A stretch of DNA of 64,000 nucleotides. Origin: Paenibacillus polymyxa (lineage in GTDB: Bacteria; Bacillota; Bacilli; Paenibacillales; Paenibacillaceae). The notes beneath the pieces are model-generated. The model was given only the letters and a program-made list of their open reading frames with translations, searched no databases and was not told the DNA's origin. Each line of letters begins with the position of its first letter. Position 1 is the stretch's first letter. Of the stretch, positions 1 to 7,376 are shown piece after piece. The translations under genes were made by a program, and so were the position numbers. The stretch spans positions 1 to 64,000 of the forward strand of contig NZ_JAGGNR010000047.1 of the NCBI RefSeq assembly GCF_018614975.1. Reading direction: 5' to 3'.

Positions 1-20
1 GAGTAGGACGCCGCCAAGCA
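1..20 (+). rRNA. rrf: 3' end of 5S rRNA (truncated by window edge)
   Basis: The first ~20 bases match the conserved 3' end of Firmicute 5S rRNA (GAGTAGGACGCCGCCAAGC), followed at once by a strong terminator. Only the tail is inside the window, so an rRNA operon lies to the left. Recognised from memory of the Bacillus 5S sequence. Confidence 0.85.
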
Positions 21-25
21 ATAGG

Positions 26-60
26 AAGACACACTTGAATGATTTAGAGTGTGTCTTTTT
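26..60 (+). terminator. rRNA operon terminator
   Basis: A perfect 10 bp stem (AAGACACACT at 26-35 with AGTGTGTCTT at 48-57) runs into a T-rich tail. It sits directly after the 5S end and closes the rRNA operon. Confidence 0.9.
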
Positions 61-180
61 TGTTTTACTATTTTATACATTGCATATAAAGAATTGAGTG
101 AAAGCCGATGGGTCTCCCCTGCGCTGTATGACATTCCATAAGTCAACAAATACAGTGTGATTCCTACGACTTAGTATATG

Positions 181-603
181 TTAATAGTGAATTTGGTAAT
201 CTCCTCCCCCACCATTAGGTGAGTACCCTACGATTTTATGGTAACCATACAGATTACTTAAAGTGATGTTTTTCGTTCTCAAGTCTGATGCGATTACTCG
301 TCCACTTCCCTTCAAATTTCCGCTCATATCAACAACATTAAATACATATTCCCCAGTCGAACGAGGAAGAAAAGAAAACGTGACATTTCCACTCAAATAT
401 ATATCCGTTGAGTAACCTCCATCGAAATACTCTACTAAAAGGTTTTGGGCAAAGATAGTAGCTTCTTGTTCCTGTTTTATCTGAGTATCTTGTGAAGGAA
501 TTATAGGCATAGACGTTTCATCAGCAAATACTGCTGGAACAGATGATAGGAGCAAAGCCATAGAAGAGAGAGCTGAAATTGCAGTTTTTTGATATTTCTT
601 CAC
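181..603 (-). CDS. Secreted hypothetical protein
   Basis: I do not recognise the family. The reading frame is open further upstream, but a GTG at 603 has an AAAGGAG ribosome site 10 bases before it and gives a 140-residue protein that starts with a textbook signal peptide: KKYQK, then a hydrophobic stretch (AISALSSMALLLSSVPAVFA) with an Ala-x-Ala-type cleavage site. The mature part is about 113 residues, has no Cys, and ends in a glycine-rich YSPNGGGGDYQIHY tail; it has alternating hydrophobic strands that could form a small beta fold. It stands alone between the rRNA terminator and the MATE gene. Export is well supported; function is unknown. Confidence 0.75.
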   Translation of the reverse strand: MKKYQKTAISALSSMALLLSSVPAVFADETSMPIIPSQDTQIKQEQEATIFAQNLLVEYFDGGYSTDIYLSGNVTFSFLPRSTGEYVFNVVDMSGNLKGSGRVIASDLRTKNITLSNLYGYHKIVGYSPNGGGGDYQIHY

Positions 604-911
604 AATCGAACATCTCCTTTTCATATATATAAGTCGGGATTGATCATACTCGCAGTAGCTTTCCTCACAGTCATTTCCTAGGATAAAAGTGAAGGGAGGT
701 CTGGCGCCGTATATAGTTTGACAAGACAACCACACTCCAATTAACAAATATATACAATTATATAAATATAGTTTTATATCCTATTTTTGTTAAATATACA
801 CTTTATTCATACATCTTTCACATTTTCTATGGCTATAGTGCTCAAGCAACCGTTAATAGCAATGGACGATACGATATTTGGTTCTGAATATATTTGCTTC
901 AAGCATAACAA
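604..911. other. Intergenic region upstream of the secreted orphan
   Basis: AT-rich sequence between two minus-strand genes. Apart from the AAAGGAG site at 614-620 that serves the secreted protein, no gene, repeat or convincing promoter pair was seen. Confidence 0.5.
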
Positions 912-944
912 AGCCCTGCCCGATCTATGTAGACCGAGCAGGGC
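912..944 (-). terminator. Hairpin downstream of the MATE gene
   Basis: AGCCCTGC(C/T)CGATCTA at 912 pairs with its near-perfect inverse ending at ~943 (16 bp stem with two G-T pairs). It lies 38 bases beyond the minus-strand MATE stop codon. The following T tract on that strand is short, so termination is likely but not certain. Confidence 0.65.
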
Positions 945-981
945 TATACCTTTTCTCTAACGTTCATTTAATCCATTATGG

Positions 982-2337
982 CTACTCAGGACGCAACGCT
1001 TTTATTCGATCCGTAAGGGATTGTTTTCTATAGTACAGGGCTATGGTTACGAGAACCAGCATTTCGGACAGCGGTACGGCAAGCCACACACCCGTGACAC
1101 CAAAGAATGAAGGGAGAATAGCAATCAACGTAATCATGATGATCATTTCACGCGCGGCTGTAATCCAGATAGCCATTTTGGCATTACCTACAGATTGGAA
1201 ATAGGTGCTCATGACAAAGTTAACACCCATAAACACGTAGGCAAATGTAAATATACGTAATCCGTAAACGGCATTATCCGTTACGCCACTACTGAAGTTT
1301 CCAAAGATTTGCACAAAATAAGGTGCACCGATCTGAACAACAATCAGTAACAATAGACCGCATGCCAGAGCCGTTTTGGTGGCTAAACGTATCGTTTGTT
1401 GTACCCGTTTAATCTGATTGGCACCGTGATAATAGCTGATCAGAGGTTGGGCAGCGGATGCCAGACCCAGGAAAGCCAACAATACAACACCATGAATATA
1501 GTTCAACACGGTAAAGGATGCTACGCCATCCGTGCCCGCAATGCGGTCCATCGAGATGTTATGGGAGACAGAGAAGACCGACATGCCAAGTTCAGCCAGA
1601 AAGCTGGGGAAACCAATGAGTAGAAGGGAAGCCAGCAGTTTGTTGTTCCATTTGAACCGGGTGAACGTGAGATTATTTGTTTTTTTGAAAAAGTGGGTGA
1701 ACAGGACAAGCAGCGCCAGAGATGCTGATATGATTGTACCGATGGCTACACCGCGTACACCCCATTCGAGTACATACAATGTTATATAATTGATGATGAT
1801 ATTGGCCACAGCAAACGTAATCTGAGCGTACATGGATGTGTTGGGATTTCCATCGTTTCGTACAAAAACAGAAAGAGCATTCTCAATGGTGAAGACAAAC
1901 CCGAACAATAACATGATATTCATATAGTCCGAAGCAAACGGGAAGGTCTCGGCGTTAGCACCGAGGGAGTATACCAGCTTGTCTTTAAACGTAAATGCAG
2001 TATATCCAATGGCCATCGTAACTAGCGTAATCAGCATAATGGATTTGGTGAAAATTTGTTTGGCTAATGTGATATTTTTTCTACCCATAGCGTTGGAGTA
2101 CAAGGTTGCCCCGCCCATACCAATCCACAGCGACATGGCAACAAAAAGCGTGTAGACAGGTGAGGCAATGCCGATCCCGGCCATTGCGGTAGAACCCAGT
2201 TTGTGTCCAACCATAATGCCGTCGATAATAAAATTAAAAGCAACTACCAGCATCCCCAATACAGAAGGCACGAGGTAACTTATAAAAGCTTTACCAACAG
2301 ATTGCCCTTCCAATGGATGCGTCCAATTCGTATTCAT
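982..2337 (-). CDS. MATE family efflux transporter
   Basis: A 451-residue integral membrane protein of the usual MATE length with about 12 hydrophobic segments and the MATE-type opening (FISYLVPSVLGMLVVAFNFIIDGIMVG), matching the NorM/DinF-like multidrug and toxin extrusion superfamily, which exports cationic drugs by Na+ or H+ antiport. The ATG is preceded by GGAGGTTATT. The promoter region carries two TetR-type inverted repeats (2359-2398), suggesting drug-inducible derepression, but no TetR gene is nearby in the window. The substrate cannot be told from the sequence. Confidence 0.92.
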   Translation of the reverse strand: MNTNWTHPLEGQSVGKAFISYLVPSVLGMLVVAFNFIIDGIMVGHKLGSTAMAGIGIASPVYTLFVAMSLWIGMGGATLYSNAMGRKNITLAKQIFTKSIMLITLVTMAIGYTAFTFKDKLVYSLGANAETFPFASDYMNIMLLFGFVFTIENALSVFVRNDGNPNTSMYAQITFAVANIIINYITLYVLEWGVRGVAIGTIISASLALLVLFTHFFKKTNNLTFTRFKWNNKLLASLLLIGFPSFLAELGMSVFSVSHNISMDRIAGTDGVASFTVLNYIHGVVLLAFLGLASAAQPLISYYHGANQIKRVQQTIRLATKTALACGLLLLIVVQIGAPYFVQIFGNFSSGVTDNAVYGLRIFTFAYVFMGVNFVMSTYFQSVGNAKMAIWITAAREMIIMITLIAILPSFFGVTGVWLAVPLSEMLVLVTIALYYRKQSLTDRIKALRPE

Positions 2338-2358
2338 AATAACCTCCGTTAGTAAACT

Positions 2359-2398
2359 GAATGTTCATTCTGTATTGAATAATACTGAACGTTCGTTC
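2359..2398 (-). promoter_or_regulatory. Two TetR-type operator boxes upstream of the MATE gene
   Basis: Two related inverted repeats, GAATG-TT-CATTC (2359-2370) and GAACG-TT-CGTTC (2387-2398), repeat with a 28 bp period (nearly three helical turns) and are both followed by CTGTAT. They lie just upstream of the MATE start. The form is typical of TetR-family operators; the regulator is unknown. Confidence 0.6.
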
Positions 2399-2475
2399 TG
2401 TATGATAACACGCCATGAATTCTCTTGGCAACTTTTGCGTTTGAATATCGTTTATGTGGTAGAGTAGGTGGATAT

Positions 2476-2641
2476 TTATAAGGCGGCACATCCCAAATCC
2501 AGCAGACGCTTGTCCTTCAAATCAGACATAAGAGTCTGCAGTTCATGCCACTCCCCCGCTGCATCCAGCCATTGAACGGAACGATCCATCTTACTGTAGT
2601 TATTGAAAAACTCAGCTTCATCAGTATTTATTTTGTTTCAT
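2476..2641 (-). pseudogene. N-terminal fragment of a class I SAM methyltransferase, inverted
   Basis: Read on the minus strand from an ATG at 2641, the sequence gives MKQNKY, then after a one-base frameshift DEAEFFNNYSKMDRS and AGEWHELQTL, then LKDKRLLDLGC, which is motif I (SAM-binding loop) of a class I methyltransferase. It breaks off right after the loop cysteine and stops at 2476. A ribosome site (AGAGG) still precedes the ATG. The C-terminal end of what looks like the same gene lies head-to-head on the plus strand at 2656. The enzyme cannot be functional. Confidence 0.7.
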
Positions 2642-2655
2642 CAAGTGATCCCTCT

Positions 2656-2856
2656 GTGGCGAACTTTTTGAATCAGGACATGGTCAAATATCATCGTACA
2701 CTGGCAACACATATGAATGAACTCATAAAGGCAGGGTTTGCTATTCAAAAGGTGGCTGAATCCAAACCATCACCGGAGATGATTGAACAGGTTCCAGGCA
2801 TGCCAGACGAGAATCGGAGACCGATGTTTCTGATGATTGCTGCGGTTAAAGTATAA
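2656..2856 (+). pseudogene. C-terminal fragment of the same methyltransferase
   Basis: The plus-strand frame from about 2656 encodes VANFLNQDMVKYHRTL, then AGFAIQKVAESKPSPEMIEQ and PGMPDENRRPMFLMIAAVKV before its stop, the characteristic C-terminus of the small methyltransferase family whose N-terminus is seen inverted at 2476-2641. The middle ~130-150 codons (motifs II-IV) are missing. The ATG upstream in this frame (2545) lies in the antisense of the N-terminal fragment, so it is not a real start. Deletion plus inversion is inferred. Confidence 0.7.
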
Positions 2857-2906
2857 CGGTGAAAATGATACGTTAGACTAGAGGGCAGAAATAATGTCCA
2901 AAACAG

Positions 2907-2932
2907 GGAACCAAACCACAGTAGATTCAGTC
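2907..2932 (+). promoter_or_regulatory. Candidate ECF-type autoregulatory promoter
   Basis: GGAACC at 2907-2912, 17 bases, then GTC at 2930-2932, just upstream of the ECF sigma gene. This resembles the AAC-type -35 and CGTC-type -10 of ECF promoters and would fit autoregulation. The motif is short, so confidence is low. Confidence 0.35.
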
Positions 2933-2955
2933 ATATTAAGTGAGGTGAACAACAG

Positions 2956-3534
2956 TTGGATGATCAATTACTGGCACAGGCTCAGACCTTAGACAATTAC
3001 ACACTTAGCAGCATGATGGATGACTACGGAAACGATGTGTGGAATTATGCTTATTTTCTGACCAAAAGTGTCGAACATGCAGATGAATTGTCACAGGAGG
3101 TATTCATTCGGGCGTATTCGGGGATCGCTCATTATCGTGGAGATTGCTCACTGAAAACATGGCTGTTGACGATTACTAGAAATACCACTTTTACATATCG
3201 AAAATCCAGATTTTTTCGTAGCAGTCTGTGGGGAGAGACGTTACCCATTGAGACAGAGCGTGGGGGTTCGATCCAAAGAGTCATGATTGCAGAGCAGCCT
3301 ACACACCCTTCGGCTGAGATGGAAGTGATGCGTAAGGAGCATATCCATGAAATCTGGGATATTGTTCTGGCGTTGCCGAAGAAGTTTCGGGAGATTCTTT
3401 TGCTGAATCTGAAGTATGAGCTTACGACAAGTGAGATTGCTGAGATGTTGAAAATCAGCTTAGGCACAGTAAAATCCAGACTATCCCGAGGTAAGGATAA
3501 GGTAAGGAAACAATGGGAGGAGCGAAGTGAATGA
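2956..3534 (+). CDS. ECF-type RNA polymerase sigma factor
   Basis: A 192-residue sigma-70 family protein of extracytoplasmic-function type. Region 2 is recognisable at ~residues 26-75 (DDYGNDVWNYAYFLTKSVEHADELSQEVFIRAY), and region 4 at ~135-185 with the helix-turn-helix TTSEIAEMLKISLGTVKSRLSRG. The start is TTG, supported by GAGGTGA 8 bases upstream; the next ATG (residue 20) would cut into region 2. It overlaps the next gene by four bases (ATGA), the usual sigma/anti-sigma coupling. ECF factors of this kind respond to envelope stress; the signal here is unknown. Confidence 0.92.
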   Translation: MDDQLLAQAQTLDNYTLSSMMDDYGNDVWNYAYFLTKSVEHADELSQEVFIRAYSGIAHYRGDCSLKTWLLTITRNTTFTYRKSRFFRSSLWGETLPIETERGGSIQRVMIAEQPTHPSAEMEVMRKEHIHEIWDIVLALPKKFREILLLNLKYELTTSEIAEMLKISLGTVKSRLSRGKDKVRKQWEERSE

Positions 3535-4814
3535 GACACAAGGATGAGCAATGGGAAAAGGAAATCCGGAAAGGACCGTTTGCATCGTCTCCTTTTACAG
3601 AGGATCACAAGCGCAATGTGCTTCAACAGGTGGAGTGGATGAAGAAGTCGGAAGAGGGAAACAAGGGAGATAGGTCAGAGGACAGTTCCAGATCATCCAG
3701 GCCGTTTAGACCAAAAGTAAGCAACGCGTCACACAAGCATCGTCCTAGAAGAGGACCTCTTGTTGCAGGCACGGGTGCGTTGGTTATTGCTGCTGGATTG
3801 TTCCTATGGATCTGGGATGATGGACAGCTGGTGAAACCCGTAATCGAACAGGTCTATCCGACAGCAGCGTTACAGTTATCCGATGATTTGAACACGAATC
3901 TGCTAACCGACAAAATGAAAAGGAATGTTGCAACTACGATGCGAGACGATCTGGGTAAACAGCTGAAGATTACGAAAGTGGAAGACTTGCCTGTGTCCGG
4001 CAGAATATATGTAGAGGCTGGAAATGAAAGCGAGACGGAGTACGCGCAGATATGGCTCGATGCGGCAACAGGAAATCTACGAGAAGTACAGATGAGACGT
4101 GAGATGCTGGCGAGTGAGCTGGAGCACCGTTATCTGCGTCAAGTTCCATCACTTTTGCAAAGTATAGGCAGTACTCCAACGCTTAAACCTGTATCAGTCC
4201 AGCGTGATGTGAGTATGAAGCAAGGGGAATTGGAGCCGATATCGTATACGACATTAGCGTTAGAGAATGAGACTGGCGATGGTTATGGGGAGATTGTATG
4301 GCAGCAGGACAAGGCGATCTCGATTACAGGCGAGCTTAGTCCTGATCAGGTATCTCAGGCGGCGCTGGCGGATGCCAGAAACGCGATTGAGGCTCTGTCT
4401 GGTAAAGCCAATCTTGATCTGGTAAGAGCAAGTCGAAGCAAAGATGATGAGCTTGGTAAAGATACAGTCTCCTTTTCCTTTAAAGATAACTACTTTGTGC
4501 AGATGACCGAAGGAAAAGAGGGCTTGGGTTATACGGTTGGGGATGCTAATCATTATGAGCAAGACTTTGCAGACTGGGAAGAAATAGAGGCTTATTATCA
4601 GGAACTATATAACATACAGGAGTCTCTTCTTAGAGGAGAAGTAGAACCTATAATTAAAAAAATATTTAAAATGGATCTTCAAGCGTATAAACTTCACCGT
4701 AATCCTGACCATCCAGGCATGGTCACATTTGAACTGGAGTCGAGCACCGATGTTTTTCAGGTTGAATACAGGAAAGATGGACGGATCAAGATGATCACCA
4801 GAGGCGAGTTATAG
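3531..4814 (+). CDS. Putative membrane anti-sigma factor
   Basis: A 427-residue protein translationally coupled (ATGA overlap) to the ECF sigma gene. The N-terminal ~75 residues are charged and cytoplasmic, followed by one transmembrane helix at ~76-95 (GPLVAGTGALVIAAGLFLWIW) and a ~330-residue extracytoplasmic part. That layout and the operon place make it the likely anti-sigma factor. I see no zinc-binding HxxxCxxC (ZAS) motif, so it is not a classical RsiW-type anti-sigma. The long outer part has PepSY-like alternating strands but I cannot name a domain. The role is inferred from context. Confidence 0.75.
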   Translation: MRHKDEQWEKEIRKGPFASSPFTEDHKRNVLQQVEWMKKSEEGNKGDRSEDSSRSSRPFRPKVSNASHKHRPRRGPLVAGTGALVIAAGLFLWIWDDGQLVKPVIEQVYPTAALQLSDDLNTNLLTDKMKRNVATTMRDDLGKQLKITKVEDLPVSGRIYVEAGNESETEYAQIWLDAATGNLREVQMRREMLASELEHRYLRQVPSLLQSIGSTPTLKPVSVQRDVSMKQGELEPISYTTLALENETGDGYGEIVWQQDKAISITGELSPDQVSQAALADARNAIEALSGKANLDLVRASRSKDDELGKDTVSFSFKDNYFVQMTEGKEGLGYTVGDANHYEQDFADWEEIEAYYQELYNIQESLLRGEVEPIIKKIFKMDLQAYKLHRNPDHPGMVTFELESSTDVFQVEYRKDGRIKMITRGEL

Positions 4815-4872
4815 GGCTGATCTTATATGTTACAATTTACTTCATAGATGGAATGAGTATAAGGAGATAACG

Positions 4873-5331
4873 ATGAAATATTTGGTGAGTTCATGTCTGG
4901 CGGGGGTAGCTTGTCGTTACAATGGAACAGCGAGCCTGGATGAGAAGATTCAGGAGCTGGTGGAGCAGGAGCAGGCTAAGATGGTATGTCCGGAGCTGCT
5001 TGGCGGTTTCTCCACTCCACGGGAACCGGCTGAAATTATCGGTGGGACGGGCAAGGACGTGCTGGCAGTCACTGCAAAAGTGATCAAGAAAAGTGGCAAG
5101 GACGTCACAGAGCTGTATATCAAGGGAGCCTATAAGACACTCGAATGGGCACGACAATTGAATGTATCGTGTGTGGTACTGAAGGAGTTTAGTCCGTCCT
5201 GTGGTACAAAGATGATCTATGATGGGAATTTTGCCAACCACAAGGTATATGGAGAGGGTGTCACCGCAGCATTGCTGAGACAAGAAGGATATACCGTCAT
5301 TTCTGAAAATGAGTGGATGGAGCAACTATAG
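4873..5331 (+). CDS. DUF523 family protein
   Basis: A 152-residue protein of standard DUF523 length. Recognisable signatures are the N-terminal VSSCLAGVACRYNG, the CPELLGGFSTPREPAEI block and the conserved Cys in LKEFSPSCGTKMIYDG. Conserved Cys and Asn positions suggest a small-molecule or metal-binding protein; no function is established for this family. An AAGGAGAT ribosome site precedes the ATG. It lies 58 bases after the anti-sigma gene, could be read through from it, and is closed by a strong terminator. Confidence 0.88.
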   Translation: MKYLVSSCLAGVACRYNGTASLDEKIQELVEQEQAKMVCPELLGGFSTPREPAEIIGGTGKDVLAVTAKVIKKSGKDVTELYIKGAYKTLEWARQLNVSCVVLKEFSPSCGTKMIYDGNFANHKVYGEGVTAALLRQEGYTVISENEWMEQL

Positions 5332-5358
5332 GTCGCACAGATATCGTTTCATATTCAC

Positions 5359-5397
5359 AGAAAAGCCGCTGGATTATATCCTGGCGGCTTTTCTATT
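5359..5397 (+). terminator. Terminator after the DUF523 gene
   Basis: Perfect 11 bp stem AGAAAAGCCGC (5359-5369) with GCGGCTTTTCT (5384-5394), T-rich on the plus strand within the arm. Confidence 0.85.
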
Positions 5398-5551
5398 GTC
5401 TCCCCATGTGTAACAGTAACTTGGAGGTAATGATTACATTTATAATGTTAATAGCAATCGTATATGTGTGGTGAATATTACTTTTCTCATTAAATGGATA
5501 TAGTCGATTTTCCTGAAATGCTAACAAACAATATGGATACATACGATATAA

Positions 5552-5635
5552 ATATTGGAAGTAGTTAAACAATCTGATCAAGTCAAAGATAGTGCATTAA
5601 ATCTGAATAAGCTGGTTCAAGATTTCAAGATTTAA
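5552..5635 (+). pseudogene. Possible C-terminal remnant of a methyl-accepting chemotaxis protein
   Basis: An open frame without a start reads ILEVVKQSDQVKDSALNLNK then LVQDFKI and a stop. The pattern (amphipathic helix, then LxxLVxxFKI at the very C-terminus) is what methyl-accepting chemotaxis proteins end with. Nothing upstream in the 200 bases to the DUF523 terminator continues the coiled coil, so at most a tail is left. Similarity is judged by eye only. Confidence 0.35.
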
Positions 5636-5737
5636 AAGAAAAGAGTTGTGGATAAACCACCAGGACATGTAAATACCTAGTGGATTATTGCTGTCTCTCA
5701 TCCAATACTTACTTTTATAAACCAAGAAACAATAATG

Positions 5738-5760
5738 TGCGTACTTTTAATTTGTACGCA
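5738..5760 (+). promoter_or_regulatory. Inverted repeat upstream of the nitroreductase gene
   Basis: TGCGTAC (5738-5744), 9 AT-rich bases, GTACGCA (5754-5760): a perfect 7 bp dyad. Paired GTAC half sites around an AT-rich spacer are typical of HxlR/MarR-type operators in Firmicutes. It sits ~75 bases before the nitroreductase start; no regulator is adjacent. Confidence 0.45.
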
Positions 5761-5836
5761 TAGGACCTAAACTAATACTTGAGATGGTACCACTTAAACA
5801 TTATTGTTCAAATATATAAAAAGGACGTGGAGCTCC

Positions 5837-6514
5837 ATGGAAGTTACAGCAAAGTCAAAGACAAAAGAAGACATCTTAAAGGCATATCATTTCCGGCATG
5901 CAACAAAGATATTTGATGATACCCGCAAAATCTCGGATGAGGATTTCCAATTTATATTGGAAACAGGCAGATTATCTCCAAGTTCCATTGGTCTTGAACC
6001 GTGGAAGTTTCTGATTGTACAAAATCCGAACCTGCGTAAGCGTCTGTCCGAAGTTTCTTCTGGCGCTCAAAAGCAATTGGCTACAGCAAGCCATTTTGTT
6101 GTTATTTTGGCCCGATCAGATGCCAGTTATAATTCTCCCTATGCGGAGTACATGCTGAAGGAAACAAAGGGAATGCCGGATGACGTATTTGAGCTAACAA
6201 GTGAGGCTTATGGAAAGTTCCAAAATAACCAGAAAATTCTGGATAATCCACGATCATTATTTGACTGGGCATCCAAACAAACTTATATTGCACTCGGCAA
6301 CATGATGACGGCGGCAGCTCAGATCGAGATTGATTCTTGTCCAATCGAAGGTTTCAGCCGTGAGGACGTCCACCGTATTATGGAAGAAGAGGGCTTGCTG
6401 GAAAATGGCGCATGGGGCGTCTCTATGATGGCAGCCTTCGGTTATCGGGCAGAGGAGCCCCAGCGTGAGAAGTCCAGACAATCCGTTGAGAAAATCACGC
6501 AATGGATTAACTGA
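5837..6514 (+). CDS. Nitroreductase family NAD(P)H oxidoreductase
   Basis: A ~225-residue FMN-dependent nitroreductase-fold protein of the NfsB/YdgI type. Recognisable are the N-terminal FHR-type block (YHFRHATKIFDDTRKIS), the FMN-contacting SPSSIGLEPWKFLIV segment and the GxGSCPIEGF-like part (IEIDSCPIEGFSRE). These enzymes reduce nitroaromatics and quinones with NAD(P)H. The start at 5837 is chosen because GGACGTGGAG lies just upstream; the ATG 33 bases earlier has no ribosome site. A dyad at 5738-5760 may be its operator. Confidence 0.88.
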   Translation: MEVTAKSKTKEDILKAYHFRHATKIFDDTRKISDEDFQFILETGRLSPSSIGLEPWKFLIVQNPNLRKRLSEVSSGAQKQLATASHFVVILARSDASYNSPYAEYMLKETKGMPDDVFELTSEAYGKFQNNQKILDNPRSLFDWASKQTYIALGNMMTAAAQIEIDSCPIEGFSREDVHRIMEEEGLLENGAWGVSMMAAFGYRAEEPQREKSRQSVEKITQWIN

Positions 6515-6630
6515 ATTCAGCATGAGTTCAACATGAATCCAAAAAACGATGATCTAAGATCTAACATTATAGATCAGGATCAAAGTAGTATCGAAACAGC
6601 AAGATATTTTCCACATGTTAGCAGGTTGGC

Positions 6631-6792
6631 ATGACTGCTGGATTGAAATTAACTTCAGACGTAGGAATCTTCGATTTTGTAGGTATTGAAGCCGTAGATC
6701 TTCTGCTCTTCGGTAGCATTGGGTATGTGGATGTATCAGCATATCAAGAGATGTTGGATCAGGTTAAACAAACGGTTACAACCAAATTCTAA
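6631..6792 (+). pseudogene. 53-codon open frame, probable 3' remnant of a gene
   Basis: Reads MTAGLKLTSDVGIFDFVGIE then AVDLLLFGSIGYVDVSAYQE and MLDQVKQTVTTKF. The composition is protein-like, and a clean terminator follows at 6834. There is only a weak GCAGG before the ATG. A second frame just upstream (IETARYFPHVSRLA, ending at the TGA that overlaps this ATG) suggests that the frame was once longer and is now shifted. I do not recognise the family; a small genuine gene is the alternative. Confidence 0.4.
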
Positions 6793-6833
6793 TATGGATG
6801 TTGATTCTGAATTTGGATTCCATATGATTCCAG

Positions 6834-6862
6834 ACCGACTCGATCATGAGTCGGTTTATTTG
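6834..6862 (+). terminator. Terminator after the 53-codon remnant
   Basis: ACCGACTC (6834-6841) and GAGTCGGT (6848-6855) form a perfect 8 bp stem with a 6-base loop, then TTATTTG. Confidence 0.75.
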
Positions 6863-6870
6863 TTCATGTG

Positions 6871-6899
6871 TTTGCAAAATGGATGAAAGGGGGTATAAT
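6871..6899 (+). promoter_or_regulatory. Promoter placing the start point at the arsR ATG
   Basis: TTTGCA (6871-6876), 17 bases, TATAAT (6894-6899). Transcription would begin at about 6905-6907, essentially on the ATG at 6906, so the mRNA would be leaderless or nearly so. Confidence 0.6.
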
Positions 6900-6905
6900 T
6901 TATCC

Positions 6906-7217
6906 ATGGAACCTATACTTATATTCAAAGCATTATCGAACGAGACACGTAGACAAATCTTGTTGTGGCTCAAAAACCCGGAGCAACACTTTCCACCGCT
7001 GGAACTGTCTCAGCATCCGGATGGTGGCAAGAACGGAATCTGTGTTGGCACGATTCAACTCAAGGCTGGACTGGCTCAGTCGGTTATATCCAGTTATCTG
7101 CTGACTATGCTCAAGGCGGGTTTGCTGCTCTCAGAGCGCAGAGGACAATGGACGTATTATCGGCGCAATGAAGAGACGATCCGTCAGTTTGCCGAGTACG
7201 TGCAGAACGAGTTATAA
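6906..7217 (+). CDS. ArsR family transcriptional regulator
   Basis: A 103-residue winged-helix regulator: N-terminal PILIFKALSNETRRQILLWL block, recognition helix in LAQSVISSYLLTMLKAGLL, and a C-terminal wing RGQWTYYRRNEETI. It has no metal-binding ELCVC motif and a single Cys, so it belongs to the non-metal ArsR group that often controls flavin oxidoreductases, as does the gene just downstream. The ATG at 6906 is the natural N-terminus; the AAAGGGGG before it is 12 bases away, and a consensus -10 lies only 6 bases upstream, raising the possibility of leaderless translation. Confidence 0.85.
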   Translation: MEPILIFKALSNETRRQILLWLKNPEQHFPPLELSQHPDGGKNGICVGTIQLKAGLAQSVISSYLLTMLKAGLLLSERRGQWTYYRRNEETIRQFAEYVQNEL

Positions 7218-7302
7218 GCCGGATGCCGGAACGGAAGCTAGGATGCACATGCACGCAGGGATTCCGTCCGGATGTAAACGGCTAGTTTATCATCACATCA
7301 CC

Positions 7303-7342
7303 ATATCCAGTTGCGACTTAATTAATCTATATATCTGGATAT
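7303..7342 (+). promoter_or_regulatory. Candidate ArsR operator upstream of the luciferase-like gene
   Basis: ATATCCAG (7303-7310) and CTGGATAT (7335-7342) are exact inverse copies 24 bases apart, and the right copy is itself the core of ATATC-TG-GATAT. They lie between the arsR gene and the oxidoreductase it is likely to control. Confidence 0.5.
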
Positions 7343-7376
7343 ACAAAAATATAATCATCGAGGAGATTAAACGATA

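Noticed and set aside
2545..2655. ATG-initiated start of the plus-strand frame 2545-2856
   Set aside because: The first ~37 codons are the antisense of the methyltransferase N-terminal fragment; only the part from ~2656 resembles the methyltransferase C-terminus.
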